Origin: Chaunax sp. Z400
Lineage: Eukaryota > Chordata > Actinopteri > Lophiiformes > Chaunacidae
Direction: 5' to 3'
NCBI GenBank assembly: GCA_037577475.1
Contig: CM075197.1
Location: 26,326,150 to 26,390,149, forward strand
Length of the DNA: 64,000 nt
Shown: piece by piece, positions 24,016 through 37,930 of the stretch
How positions within the stretch are numbered: the stretch's first letter is position 1
Layout: each line of letters opens with the position of its first letter
Notes under the pieces: model-generated
Told to the model about the DNA's origin: nothing
Seen by the model: the letters and a program-made list of their open reading frames with translations, nothing else
Database searches by the model: none
Position numbers and translations under genes: made by a program

Positions 24016-27000
24016 TCACGTTTCTGATTGCTTATCCTCAGAATAACAGCATGCAACCATTTGACTATTAAACCTGCATGGATAACGTTGTACATGTTCT
24101 ACATTAAAAGTCGCTAAATCAACTATCAAGTTTCAAACCTTCACTCTGTGACTAAAGACCTGACTTGATTTCAAGTCTTCAGTCTTCAGGTCTCCAGCTG
24201 AGAAACCTCTAGAAAAAACAAGACAAATTATCCTCAATGAAAAAGAGCTGAAATTAAAATAGTTGAAAACGTCTTGAGTTCAGAATATCACACAAAATAT
24301 AACATTAAGACACACAAACAGGTATAAAGAGTGAAGAATGTGTTTTTCAGTTTGTTACCAAGCGATGAAGTTCAGCCTGACATTCATTTATTTATAGAAG
24401 TCAAAGAATGGTGATATTTAATTAGAGCTCTTTGAATGTGTGGTTCAAATATCACAACCTTTAAGAAAACAACCTCCTTTGTTACGAAGCGCCATGGCTG
24501 CCTGCTCGCCTTAATCAATTAAACGTGTAAGCTCTTAAGCTTATTCCACCTGATATCTGTGATATGCATAAAAATGATTTCATTACTGGAGGCGTCGCCA
24601 TTGTGTTTGGGAGATTGGATGCAGGAAAAAAAAAACACACACTTTTATCATTTGTAATTTATCCTTCAGAGGCGACTGGGAGGCTGCGACAGAGAAATCA
24701 GATACCGTGTGAAACTGATCCCAGTCTGAGTCATTCCAGGCATGAACACACATCCAGATATATGTGGTATCTGTACTGTCTGCTCATGCTTTACTGCAGG
24801 ATGCATGGAGATCCACATGTTCTGGACAAAACCAGGTGTACAAAGCAAGGACAGATAGAGTATTGGATTGAACAAAGGTGCAGCTCAGGGTCCTCGTCTC
24901 CTTTTAGTCCATAAATTACTCACATTTCAGCACAATAATGCAGGCAGGAAGGTCCTTTTAACAAGAATGAGGTTCATTTTGATCAAATATTCATGCTTAA
25001 GTATTTTTTTCTCACATTTTTTAATGTCAAACAGGCTCTGCAGAAAGCACAGGAAAAAGATGAACCGGGCTCCTTATTTGAAGCTAAAACACCCTTTAAG
25101 ATCAGGTTGATCAGATTTATAATGTTAAATATGTGATGTTTGAGTTACTGAGTGAAGGTACAAAATAAATCTCCACCAATAGAACCATGTATTTAACAAT
25201 AGAACCTGGAACATATAAAGCAGAGAATCCACAAAGACTCCACTCTAAAAGTGGAGGATATGAAATACACTGATGAGGGGATGAGGTGCAGGTGGTGAGA
25301 TGGGCGGTGGGGGGTGGTGATCAAACAAGAAAGTGAATGAGGAGCTGATGATGGTGATGAAGGGAAAAAAATCACTGACAACATGACCGAGAATGTGACA
25401 CTATAAGATTTAAATAAAGGTTGATGTTGTCTGTCAGTGGAGAAACGTGTCATTGAAGAAACATTAAACATTATAATGATCCTTCCTCAGACCTGCAGGT
25501 GTCCTGATCAAATCTTCCTTTAAGAATTAACATGTGAAAACAGCTGAATCCTCTTCATTCTAGAGGATATGGGTCATTAAATTATATTCATACTGAACAA
25601 ATCTGCAGAATCACAACATTTTTCTGTTTTTGATGACTTCAGAAAACTGAAGCCATTTAATTAAACGTTGGGAGTTTATGAGACGTAACATTAAGGTGCA
25701 GTTTCTCCTTCCATCAGATCAGTTTTGACTTTATTGGCAGGGTTGTTGACATAAATGTGTTGTTTTGCAAAGATTTGTAGGAAGATGTAATTTTTTTATT
25801 TTTTTTTGGGCTTTGTTGTGCGATCCATTCCGGCTTTTACGACACACTGCAGAGTGCAACCACTTTCACTAATGACGACCAGCACAGGTGTTTGAGACGA
25901 GCTCAGAGTTTACTTATACAGCCCAAAGCGGCACTTTAATCCCAGAGGGCTTCAGCGTCAGCACAGCGTATCAAACCACAGTCAGGAAGAGAAATACGGG
26001 ATTAGAACAGCAACAAATGTAGAGATAAAGAAGCTCTAATGGTAGACAACATGTTGTAATGCTGAATGACAGGAACTAAATGTGGCAGAGGACGTTTAGA
26101 TGCAACAGTGGAAGCAGGTGAAGCCTGTTGAAACCATCAGCTGATCTAAATTCATCTAAAAATGCTTCTTCAAACCAGTTAGCTGATTAAATGTTCTAAA
26201 CTCTGAGCTTCTACTCTGTTCCCTGCATCAACATTTAAACCTCTCAGACCTTTATCCTAAAACCATTTTTAAACACTGGCCTATTTCGGCCTCTTTTCCA
26301 GCATCATGAGGACAATAAAAGTGTGACAGTCCCAGAGATGGGATGTTTAGGTCATTGATGGAACTCAGACACTTTATCTTTAACAAGTTTTTCTCTCCGT
26401 TGAACTGGATTCCCTTTATTTTCTCCCTGTCCTTTAAAAAGCAGCAGTTATTTTGTTCTTTTCACCACAATTTAAGAATCAGCGATGGATCAGATCTAAT
26501 CAGTTAATTCTAATGGTTTGTGTCAAAGTTGAAACGTCGTCATGCAGCAAAATTTCTGAGGACTTATTTCGATCCGTTCACATGAATTTCCTTATGGGGA
26601 ACAATTTTTCTCAGATTTTTCTGACGCCACATGAAAAATAATCGAGTTAATCTCATAATCTTCTAAAAATATGCATGAATTTTATATTAAGACAGTTTTT
26701 CCAAAAAGAGGGAAAGTTCATGTTAGGATGACTTTTTGTATTGATAATTGGTTTTGTTATTTTGCAATGTGGGTAATGTTTGAAATGTTTGCTTTGAGAC
26801 TTTCTGTCCACAAGGAGTTTAAAAAATTAAAAATTAAAATATCAAAGTGTTATTTATATAGAGGAGCAGCCTGTGGATCAATCCACACCTTCTATCCTGA
26901 GAGCTGTGATTCAGATAAATCCCCAGAAGACCTCTTTAACGGGACAAAAAATGGTAGAAACCAACATTATAAAAGCACAGTAAGAACAATCAGGATGGGC

Positions 27001-28439
27001 AGAATCAGATTCACACAGATAGAAGAAAAGAGAAGAAAAGGCTTTCATTTTACACCCAGGAAATTGTTTGTTTTTCCAATAATGCAGATCCAGATGAGAT
27101 GATTGAAAAGGCAGCGCAATAAACGAGGCTTTAATTCTCTCAGACTTTATGTTACTGTCTGCCAGGTGAGTTCCTCCCTGAAGGAGGTGATGAAGGAGAT
27201 GATGAGGGTGATGATGAAGGTGTTCCCAGCAGACATCTGAAACCACAGCTGCACTTTGAGTTGCGATAATCACCCTAGGAACAAACCGTCTGCTGACATT
27301 ACATCACAGCCATGAAGGGAAGGAATTCAGTTCAGTGTCTTTGTTACATTTTGATTGAATTAAATAGGACTGTTGTGACATGGTGGAGGCATACCCACTA
27401 CTGAGTGTCATTCTAGTATTTACACCCATCTACAAAGTAACTGAAGTAACTGTACTCATTACTGTACTTACATTACTTAGTGTTTCTCCTGGCCGACGTC
27501 TCTACAGCTGATTCAGATTGTCGTCCTGTTGAAGGCTTAATAAAACTCGGAGCTACTAAAATGAATGGATCCATGGAGAAGAGAAGGCAGCATCCGCATT
27601 TTATAGTGTAATCCCCCTTCAGGTGAGATATTTTAATGAAATGTAAAGGAGCTTGTGGTTGAGGTTGTTGGTCACAGTAACATTCATTCACTCGTAAAGC
27701 TTTGCGCCGTTGTCGGGAGACGTTTCCAGCAGAGATCTCAGATGAAGAGTCACATTTTGGACGAGTTCATTAGAATTCATTGGCTGTGCTTTTGATGACG
27801 GAGGAGCCCTTCAGCAAACAAACTGGTGTACCGGCAGCTTAACAAAGCAAAAGTGGCACAGAGTGATTAAAGTACATTTACAGAGGGATTAGAGAAGGTT
27901 GACAGACGCTCTGCTGAGGTTTACAAAAACTTTCAATATTTTGTTGACAGATTTCGATGTTCCTGCATCACGATGATCTTTTAACCGACGCTGTTCTAGC
28001 AACAGTTTCACTCAGCAGCTCAATTAAAATGTCACGGCGAGAGAAAAAGATGAGCAGATCAGAGGCAGGAGGAGAGGAAATGAGATTCGCTGTGAAAGGC
28101 GGCGTATTTAACACTTGACCCCATTATGGAGAGCAGGCTCAGAGGTGTGTCTCTGTTTTATTGGCCTTTTCACCGACGATGTTCATTTCAGAAGATTACA
28201 TGATCTATGGTTGGGACTCGTGGCCTATATTTCTATATATCAGACGCTGAATTAATAACTCAAACACTTATTATATCACTGCTCTTCCCCTGCATTAAAT
28301 CCTTCCTCTTCTTCACTATTTCCAAATGCACAAATCTGAATATGCTTACAAAGGTTATGTTTTCACCCAATACCTGTTTCATTGTTTGATAGCTGGAACA
28401 CAGATTTCCATTAAACAGGAAGGGAAAGAAGCTCTTAAC

Positions 28440-28760
28440 AATATAGAATAATAATAATGTGCTGACTCAAAATAGCACAAAGTCAACAAATCAAAGTTGA
28501 AAATGAGGAAAATTATTTGCCCATTTTGATTTTGAAAACATTTTGAAAACAGCTGGTGGAACATCTCAACATTAATGAGGTTAACTGGCAACAGGTTAGT
28601 AACATGACTGGGTATAAAAAGAGCATCCCAGAATACTATTAATTTAATTTGTGCTATTTTCATTTACATACGTGGTTTTAAGCATTTGGAAATCATCACA
28701 TGCTGTTTTTATAAACATTTTACACACCGTCCCAACTTTTTTGGAAACGAGGTTGTAGAA
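28440..28760 (+). mobile_element. Internally deleted dispersed transposon-like repeat
   Basis: The middle carries AACATTAATGAGGTTAACTG, GCAACAGGTTAGTAACATGA and CTGGGTATAAAAAGAGCATC. The end carries ACACCGTCCCAACTTTTTTG then GAAACGAGGTTGTA. Both phrases occur at the two ends of an abundant fish DNA repeat that I recall but cannot name with certainty. The interior is missing here. The 94-codon minus frame at 28379-28663 is a by-product. Confidence 0.5.
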
Positions 28761-29062
28761 AATGTGATAAAAAAAATACACAAACATTGCACAAAAACTA
28801 CTAAAAACAATTTCCTCAAAACTTTGACGGGTTGAAACGGGTCAGGCGTGTGAAGGAATCGACCTAGAACAGAATAATATGGCTCTTAAATATTTACTTT
28901 TTTAGGATTTTAATGAAATGATTTGTGATCCTCATTGAATAGAAGGTGTGAGACGATGTAAGCATTGAAAGTGTGTTGTTCACAGAACCTGGGCTCAGGT
29001 TGAAGAAAACGAGTCTCACAGACCTCAAACAGTTAATAATGCTGCCTGCCAACTTGTACATA

Positions 29063-29066
<4 letters not shown>

Positions 29067-29127
<61 letters not shown>
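29067..29127. repeat. (AT)n(AC)n microsatellite
   Basis: About 24 AT units are followed by about six AC units. Confidence 0.97.
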
Positions 29128-29500
29128 ACCAGTGGGTTGATCAGAGCTTTGCTGTTAAAAAAGCTGTAAAATGGACTGAAAACAGCAACTCTATAAGCTG
29201 AGAAACCAAAACAAAGAGCTAAAAGAAACTAAAGCATGATTTGATCTATTACTCATACAAAATTATTAGTGCAGCTTTAATGTCTTACATTTGTGTGTTT
29301 ATGTGCACAATATAAGAACTCTGGCCTGCAACGTGCTCACTTAAAAACCCATTAATGTGAAGGGCTGGCATGCTGGTCTGTATGTGGTAACCATGGCGAC
29401 ATACCTTTTTTTTAAATGGAGTTTCCTGTAGTGCATAGGGCTGGAGGCAGGATTGATATGATGCACACACACTGTGTGACGTGGACATAAATCTGGGACT

Positions 29501-29861
29501 GCATGCTAATGTCCGGCCACGGCTGGAGACGCTAAGCAGCCCTGAGGCGCTCCTCAGCCTGACAAGCTCTCTGTCAGGCGTGGCTGGCAGACTCTTATGA
29601 AGCTGAAGGAATCAAAGAGTGAAAAGAAAAACAAGGAGGGAGGCGAGGTCGGTTCCCGTAACGCCGCTGGAGAAAATAAATGCTTCACGGTCGGGTGGGT
29701 TTAGGTTGTTTGTGGCTGGTTTTACCTGGTCAGGGACGGAAAATCAAAGCGTACAGCGGGAATCGCTGAGCAAGCTCTTGTCCTCTGAGGAGCTGCTGAA
29801 AGGGTTTAGTGTGTGAAAAATATTCTCATTACCTCTGGGTTAAAGGGGCATTAAATGATCT
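29501..29861 (+). repeat. Dispersed repeat copy A, carrying a 65-codon open frame
   Basis: This 361-bp segment has a close reverse-complement partner at 41299-41629. It starts GCATGCTAAT and ends TTAAAGGGGCATTAAATGAT. Inside, 29619-29816 is open for 65 codons with SGGFRLFVAGFTWSG and SLSKLLSSEELLKGFSV. I do not recognise the peptide. Similarity between copies extends beyond the frame on both sides, so the DNA repeat is the firm call and coding is a hypothesis. Confidence 0.75.
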
Positions 29862-30312
29862 TGACTTAAGACACTAATACATTTGATTCAATACCTAAAT
29901 CTCTCACTTGGTTGCCAGGCAGATTCACAAATCTGGTCCAAACCTGCTGCTATTCAGCCAAAACTGGCCCGAAGTCTCGACCCACAATGACCAAATGTTG
30001 CATGTATGATACAAAGCCAGCTCAGATATGACCCTCCAATGCCAGAATACAGCTGCATGGACCCACTGACTGATTACCTGAACGCTTGAGCGGTCCAGTG
30101 TCACCATCAAGTGATTGGAGTATTTGCTACAGAACAAATTAGAGAACTGATTTCAATCAGGAGAGACAAGAGAATGACGTAAAGTTGTTTGTTGTGGCAG
30201 ATGTGTGATAAATAGTCTGTCAGAAAGTCTTGGACTCGTCACGGAGATTGAGGTTGAAGGGAATCTGCCCTGAGCAGCAGCAAGAAAAATCCCCCCATCG
30301 AGGCCGGACACT

Positions 30313-30330
30313 GGTGGTGGTGGTGGTGGC
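30313..30330. repeat. (GGT)6 microsatellite
   Basis: A short trinucleotide tract. Confidence 0.85.
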
Positions 30331-30650
30331 TCTAAACCAGATGATCACATCTCGAAACTCAAACATGTTTGATAGTTATAGTTTATAATCATGATGATTA
30401 CATTCATGCTTTCCACAATAGCCCACACTGACTGTGTTGCCAAGCAATGCCCTTGAGGCTAACGTTAGCTAGCAAGCTTCTGTTGACAGAATTTGAATCT
30501 CGCCTCCAGTTCCTCTGGAAGACGATCCCGTCACCCAACTATTCTCACCCAGACTCGTTTAGCCTTCTGCTTTTTGTTTTTGTCTCAATGCAGCATATTA
30601 GGGATGGCCTCCTCACTCGGAGAACTAAAGTTACGATCTAAACAAATGCA

Positions 30651-30671
30651 CCCCCCCCCCAAAAAAAAAAA
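30651..30671. repeat. C10A11 homopolymer pair
   Basis: Ten C bases are followed directly by eleven A bases; prone to length error. Confidence 0.9.
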
Positions 30672-32324
30672 TATAAAGATGACATCAAGAGCTGCAGAAG
30701 TTAATTGAAGAAAACTCTTATTTTCCATTGGATGAACAAGCCTTCAGCTTTGGCAACGATTCAGTAACTGGGAAAGAACAATTCCATTTAAAGTCTCCAA
30801 TTAGCTGAATTGACTCCATGTTAAGGAGTCACCAGAGACGAACCAGCGAAGATGAAAAAAAGGACGTGCTTTTAATATCTGGGTCAGCCTCGACTCAGAA
30901 ATAACTCTCAGTTTGAACCAGAAAGCGTCTTATTGTTGTATTAACCTCACACTTTTACTACTTTCAAAATAATATTAATGCTGTGCACCTACTGCGGAGC
31001 GTCAAGGTGAAGCGATATAGAATAGCTGGTGTTGCATTATATAATGCAGACCATTACCTGGGCCTATCGGAGCCAGAGAGACTATCATGACTCACATTAG
31101 ATTAGACCAGGCTTCTTTCATTGCTCCCCAGGGCCACATAAATCATGTGGCAGTCACCAAATATTGACCGTAATGGTGACAAATGTGGTCTGCATAGTAC
31201 AAACACTTTACAGCTTATATTGTGTTCTCCTGTATGAGGCCAGTTCATTACTGGAATTCATTATATGTGCAGGACAGACTGGGTAATGCTGTGAGAATTG
31301 AAAGGCACCAATTTACTTTTAACAATATGCAAGGCTCCCCTAATCCCTTGCTGTGGACCTCATCAGTGGAACGGATGGCTGCGAATATGGAGCCCATGAA
31401 TCTTTAACCGGCGCCGCTCCGTTTGCTTGTTTTATAACACCCAGGTTGTTAAAGTTGCTTCGTTGGCAGAGTTAAAATTCAGAGTTGAAGCTCTGGAGTT
31501 AATCCTCAAGTTTGCCTGCTGTTCCGGCTCCGTCTCCCTGCAGCAGGTGACGGGAGGTGATGACATTTCAGTGATCACTGATCACCCGCGGGACTTCGCC
31601 GTGTCACCTTATTATCAGAACCTCCGGTTAGCAGATATCCTGCAGAGTCTCCTGTTGGTTTATGTAACCCGTGTCCCCCCCCCGCCTGCGTGGACAGTTT
31701 CACCACGCGACGCCATGCTACACCCCTAGCCTCGTGTGCTGCCCTAGTTAAAGGGGTATTTTAAGAGTTCCCGCATGGGTTCATTTGCCCTTCTGAAGTT
31801 CAGCCTTTTTTTCCTTCTGAAGCATCTTTAGTGTCAGAGCAGAGGAAGGAGCCCAAGACATTTGTTACGCCATCGTCTCTTTTACAGTAAATCCATGTAT
31901 GTGTAAAAAATAATGGTCCAAGTCGTCAAATGACAGAGGGGCAAACGGAGGAAGGTTTGTTGGTTCCTAAGACTGTTACAAATGACATAAGTGAGTCTCT
32001 TCTGATCTGTCACCTGATGAACGTTAGGCTGAGTTTAGACTAACTAAAGGATAAACTATCCAGCCTTATTTATTATGATATAGGAAAACGCTCCGTCTGT
32101 CACGTTTCGTTTCTGCAGCATAACTCAAAAACGTGTCAATATTTTTTTCAGGAATCTTTCTATACACAACAAAATACTGAAATGGTGCCTTTAGCAATTT
32201 AAGGTTTTTTTTCTTATTATTTTAAATATTGAAATTTTTCCTCAGATATGTGACTAACACAAATTTCAATTAACAGATTTAAACGTAACTTAAGGAACTT
32301 TTTTCTCACTGTCTTTCATCAATG

Positions 32325-32427
32325 AAAAGCACATCAGGCAGAGATCCAGAGGACACATTTCGCTACATTGTACAGTGTTTTATTGTATGTGACAATAAAG
32401 CTGATTCTTCTTCTTCTTCTTCTTCTT
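32325..32427 (+). repeat. LINE-like 3' end with (TTC)n tail
   Basis: The phrases TTTCGCTACATTGTACAGTG and TATGTGACAATAAAGCTGAT are followed immediately by a TTC tract at 32405-32427. This is the form of a 5'-truncated non-LTR retrotransposon whose 3' end recruits a microsatellite, as CR1/L2-type elements do. Only about 100 bp remain, and the clade is inferred from memory. Confidence 0.55.
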
Positions 32428-35400
32428 AACCTCAGGCCTCACATTCATTCCTATGTAGGTTATGACATCTGAACTGCATCATATATTTCTGGTTTACTCT
32501 GAAAACTGTGCTGATATTTAAATAGTTTGTATTCTGTGAAGACTCATTGAATTCCCACCACAGCCTTTAGACCATGTACTGTGTAAAGGATGACATCCAG
32601 TAATGTGGAGGAGAGCAGTGAAACATTGATTTAATGATGTGACCCAGCAGCGGTTCTCAGTTTTATCTTCTCATGTTATTCAGATGAATGCAGCTTCAGT
32701 AATGCTGCACTAAAAAAAAAACCCACTGGAGTCATTTTAATGGCTTCTGGAGAAATTTAATTAGCAGGATATTAAGACTTCTGTCTTTGACCTCCTGATG
32801 TAATGACTCATTTCTCAGACGTTGATCTGCAGCCTGGTTTCATGCATCAGTGCTGCACACCTGAAATGAATCATGAATCTGAAATGTTTGTGCAGGATTG
32901 TTTTAAGCTGCCGAGCTGATGATAGGTTTCCGACGGTGTCAGCAGTAACAGAGGGGCCTGCATGTTCATAATGGATGCTCATTACTTCACATACTCCTGA
33001 TCAGCGTTTCTGGGAACGTTGGTGGAGATCTTATTGGAATTAGATTTAAATCTCCTCCTCCAATTATGTGAAGAGCTTTGATCCTGATGATTTGTCAACT
33101 AGATCATTTTGAAGTTAATCTATAACCGAGACAATACTAATTAAAATGTTTCTGACAGAGCCAGGTGATATAAATAATTTACCAGGGAAAAATAACGAAT
33201 TAAACTTTTATTGTACAACAAAAAAAGAAAAGAAAATCATATAAAATACAGATTCTTTTTTCCTGGCCTGAGGTTATGAAGTCTATTTCACCAATGAAGT
33301 TTATCTTGCTCCAAACAGCACACTTGTGACTCATGCATGAGGCTGCAAGAAATCTGTGGGATTTGTCTCTCTTGCATTAGGTTAGCTTAAGATTTTTACT
33401 AGAATTACCCAACATTCAGCCTCGACACACAGCCAGCCACTAATTTTATCCAAAATTCCTTGCCTACATGCTATTTTGTACGCTGAAAGTAAAAGATTTG
33501 AGGCACCAGAAGGTTACAGTCGGTGATCTGTGATGACCAATTTCTTTAGACCTGGCTGTGAAAAACGAAGTGATTTGTAATATGTATGCATTGATCCTGC
33601 CTGGATCCTTATTGTCCTTAGCATGAACATAATTTCCTGTATGCTCGGTGCATCCATAAATGACTTGTGGTAGATCTGTAGGGTTAGTCTTGATTTTATT
33701 CATGCAGCATTGACAGGATGTAGAAAAATCTGATGGTTGATACTCAATAAATCAATATTTCATCAATGTATAAATCTATCTAAAGATGCTGTTTTTCTCT
33801 TCCATTAATCCTCACAGGTTCATCTACTACTGAATCCCATCTATTTCTCTTTCAGTTTAACTTTTGCTTCCTTTCCTAGTTGATTGTCGTTGCTGGTTGA
33901 TTTAAATATTTCGTGGTATATTTATGGATAACTTTTCTTGCTGCAGGTGATTGGAAGCAGACACTAAGCCTCTCCCTTTTAATAACATGCGGTCTCATTG
34001 TCACAAACCATTTACCTGATTACGATCTAATTGGATGAAACGCTGTTGTCTAAAATATCATTGTTGCTGCATTACAAGTGTTTCCATCACTGCTTTTGGA
34101 CACATTTAGTTAATGGCTGAAATAAAGCTAAGGCTACCCTTCAACAGTGACTTGTTGAAAATAAATGAAGTCTGCAGGGATTCGTCAGACGGTCGATACG
34201 TTTTGTTCTGGTGCAGCTTGTTTCTCACCACTTTATAAGCTCTACCTTGCTTTACTTCGGCTCCTCTTTTGCTGTCCTCGGACGCTCCTGTTTTGACATC
34301 ACACCTCCTTGTCAGGAGCCACAGCCGACACAGACGATCACTACATTGATTCTAGTCATGCAATACCCACTAGGATTCCATCTCCAAGCATTCACAACCT
34401 CTGTGAACCTGCAGACTGATGCGTCTGGCACCCAAAATGAGCAGAAACAGCAAGAGGTGGGAAAAACGAGCCACTCTGATGTCTTGTTAGTGCATCTCTC
34501 TGTCCTGTGAGAAGTGCCTTCATGTTGTTTGTTCCCATGGTGGCAGATGTGTGTTTTTAACTCCCTTGCTCCCAAAGCCCTCCGGCATTTTCATCTCTCA
34601 CTTTTGTGCCAGGTTCAGTTTTTATTTAGTTTTCATCTATTAGGTCAAAGATGTGCAATTTCCTGTCTGTGTGCTCATCAGTGTAGTAGCCACAGGCTCG
34701 TTTGCAGTAAACACAATGAGAACTCTTGGCTCGGTTAATGCAACCTGCTTCAGACTGAATATTTTAGGTGTAAAAAAAAGAAACATGCACATGAAAAGTG
34801 AAGCAGCATCTTCCTGGGTCTAATTAAAGAGCAGGATGTGTTTGGTTAGAGGGGGAGAAATGAATGAGAGGCATGAAAGCAAAGATCAAAATGTGACTGG
34901 TGGTGGTTCACCGACAGCAGGGGTCCTCGGATGGAAGACGAGAGGTAGCGGGAACTTCATTTTCTCCACCATGTGAGACACTTGAAGGCACAACAAGCAA
35001 ATCAATCTCTTAAATTTCTTTTTTCCTTCCACACTAAATGGGCGCCCCGAGGTCTCCCAGTGTACATCGTCTATACACTGAGGAAAACAAATCACATGTA
35101 GCTGTTCTCTTCCTTTATTTGTGTAGCTTTGGTTGAAATTCATCTGTATCTTATCTGCAGGATGTGATCCTGTCGGCTTTCGGGAGACTTTTTAAAGAGC
35201 CAAAACTTTAAAATTGACTCCACGTCAGGTATTTGAATTCCAGAGAGAAAGCAGCTTTTCTCTTGTGGACTTTGGTACAAATGTCTTTTACTTAATTACA
35301 GCAGGAGGTGTAATGTTATTTACTACTGCCCAGGAAAGCAAGTCCTCACAGAGGGATTAGGTGGGTTTTTTCTTTAGCTAATAAGAGGAGCAGATCTAGA

Positions 35401-35585
35401 AGCCAGTCTGCATGTTCACTTTTGAGGTAAATATGTGCCCTTTATAGAAAATCATGTCAAAAAATGTAATATCCTTGAGGTTTGGACTGTTGATTTGAAA
35501 AAGCCACCTTGGTCTGCAGAAAATCATGATCTGTTTTACATCTCATGATTGGAATGAGCAACAAAGACCATTAACTTAGATGAAT

Positions 35586-35770
35586 TTCCACTACGTGATA
35601 TCAGCTCAAATCTACTCGACTCTACTTTTTTTTAGTTTTCCATAAGGTAAAAAGTACCTGGTGCCTGGTACTACTTTTTTAGTACCATCTCCATCACCAT
35701 TCCAAGAGGGCTGAGCAGGTACTGAAAGGTCATGTGAAACATTGCAGACCACTGATTGGTCAGAGAGAAT
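35586..35770 (+). mobile_element. Truncated copy of the 43376-43827 inverted-repeat element
   Basis: TTTCCACTACGTGATATCAG, CTACTCGACTCTAC, CCATAAGGTAAAAAGTACCT and GCTGAGCAGGTACTGAAAGG parallel the left end and interior of the 43.4-kb element. The right end is not visible. Confidence 0.6.
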
Positions 35771-35935
35771 CGTTTTTGTCGTTGCATCAAATGGTTCATG
35801 TTGCCGTCTTGCCCTGGACTCCCTGGAAGAAGAAGACTCTCCTTCTAGTTACATTGGAAGACACATACTGTATGTTTGACCAATCCATCCAGGCTTCCTA
35901 TTCTGTTCTATGTTTGGTTGGTTGGCTGGTTGGTT

Positions 35936-36386
35936 TAAGGGCAATTTATGCTCAACCTTAAAAACGGGTGTTTACGGGTGTTTTGGGGTTTCAGAAAATG
36001 GATGGATATTCGTAAATACGATCATTTCGTAAGTATTTGTGCACATTTTCGGAGAGCATACAGATACGGATGAAATGGTGCAATACCACCGAAAATGTTT
36101 GAGGGCAGTGTAGCTACAATTCGCACAGTCACAACGAAGAAGAACAAAAGTTAGGAGAAAAAACTCTCCGTCCTCATGTCTCGAAGTCCTTAATGCCACT
36201 TTGCTGCTTTCCACTATGTAGGTTATCACCATATGCGTTGTTGTTGTTGTTGTTGTTGTTGTTGTTGAACCTTCTCACTCTTCACTGCCCTCTTGTGGAT
36301 GCATTGATGCCAACGTAAAAGACATGAACCGTTTGAAATGGACGTATCTATTTTCGTACGTAGATGGAGTAAAAATTAGCCTTTAG
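35936..36386. mobile_element. GGCCCATTTATGCT-type inverted-repeat element, diverged copy
   Basis: The left end is TTTAAGGGCAATTTATGCTC. The interior has TTTGTGCACATTTTCGGAGA and GAGGGCAGTGTAGCTACAAT, then a GTT microsatellite (36237-36267) and CACTGCCCTCTTGTGGATG. The right end is GATGGAGTAAAAATTAGCCT, a degraded inverted copy of the left end. It has no transposase. Confidence 0.7.
36237..36267. repeat. (GTT)10 microsatellite
   Basis: A trinucleotide tract inside the inverted-repeat element; other copies have only two or three units at this point. Confidence 0.95.
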
Positions 36387-37659
36387 TCAAATTGATTGAG
36401 TAAAAGTGGATTACCATGAATCTTGGTGGATGGATGGGATATGGACAAGTAAAGAACCCATTCAATTTTCCTGCAGGTGTTGGATAGAGGATTGTTTTTC
36501 TCTGATAGCTTTCCTTCACTATGTATGTTCTACTTAGAGCCATTCTACTTTGTTCTCTAGAAACAGAATCCTTGGAAGAATTCTACACGTTCCCTCTGGA
36601 CTGAAGAAACACAACCGGATCGTCTAATTTCTGATAATAATAATTGGAATATTTGGATAAAGATTCATGTTGTGGCTTTTTGAGCCTCCCCAGTCTATGA
36701 CCTCATCTAATGGAACAGGTTTTGTTTTTTTCTTCAGCTTCACTCCTTTTGATATTTCTCTGGTCACAAAATGTCTTGCATCCCCTGAAGGGTTGCATCC
36801 ATCTTCTTCTCTCAGCTGCGTTTCTCATTCTCTTTATTTGGCAGGGTTGGGTTTCTTCACCTGTGCATATGACAGACCAACAATTCCACCCTTATCTGTT
36901 CACTGACCTCTTCTTTTGTACAAACCAGGCGACCCTTCAAAAGCAGCGACACAAAAACCTGACGATCTCTTTATTACACATTCATTCTCTTTCTTTGCCT
37001 CCTTTCATCACACATGCTCCTTATCTCCCCGTCAGACAGATCAGATAGGAAGCAAAGCATTTTCTTTATTCCTTATGTCTGGCCCAAAACATTTTTCTCT
37101 CATGTCTTAATCACAGTAGATCCTTTCTCCTGTTGTGACAATCTGATTTCACCTCGCCTCTTTGTAAGCGAGGTAAAACAACAACACCATCTGATCGATT
37201 CGTTTCAGTGTTCAACACCCACCTGAGAAAAACAGAGGCATTTATTTTAAAGTACATTTTCCAAGTTATAGCAGCTGTTAGCTGTTCAGTCTGTTTTCCT
37301 GCTGTCGTATGATCGGTGATCACCCCTGCATTGAGCTCTGGGTAGACAACCAACAACTGTGGACACACAGAGAGTACAAAAAGAGAAACAAGTCAATTAA
37401 CTTGCTTCCTGAAAGGACTACAGTGAAGTTTGGTGTCAGTTTCGTGACTCGTAAACACTGGTGGTGTGTAATAATATCTAAACTCAGTCAGTTGTGGTAA
37501 TTGTGTATTTTATCATCATTAGGGACACAGTAGAATTACCTTTGCTATGTAGGAGCTACTCTAAGTAATACCCGATTGGAACTACTTCTCCTTCCGCCTG
37601 CCATAGTTATAGCGAACTACGTTGATGATAATTGACCTCAAACTTCGCCGTGTGTGGAG

Positions 37660-37930
37660 ACGTTTCTGTCACGCTTGAGCTTGCAAAGAAACCAGGAACC
37701 CGAGGAATAAGACAAACAAAAAACGAGAAGCTTAAAAGAAGCAGAGACTTGCAAGGATCAACACCAAGAAAGCATGGGGCAAATTCATCTGAAGGGGAGC
37801 AGGCAACAAAAAATCCAAAAAGAGGCAGAGTCCAGGAAACAAAGCAACAAATCCAAAGACAGAAGGTTTGAAGACAAACAAGCAAAATGAGGAAGGAGCA
37901 CAAAGACTGATGGGTGAAACTAGAACGGCT
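37660..37930. repeat. Purine-rich repeat-like block
   Basis: An A/G-rich run of about 270 bp with words such as CAACAAAAAATCC, GGGGAGCAGGC and AACAAAGCAAC. It is open on both strands because of its composition (154 codons on minus, 79 on plus). No domain is recognised and it is judged non-coding. It may be a relic of the same kind as 20275-20580. Confidence 0.3.
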
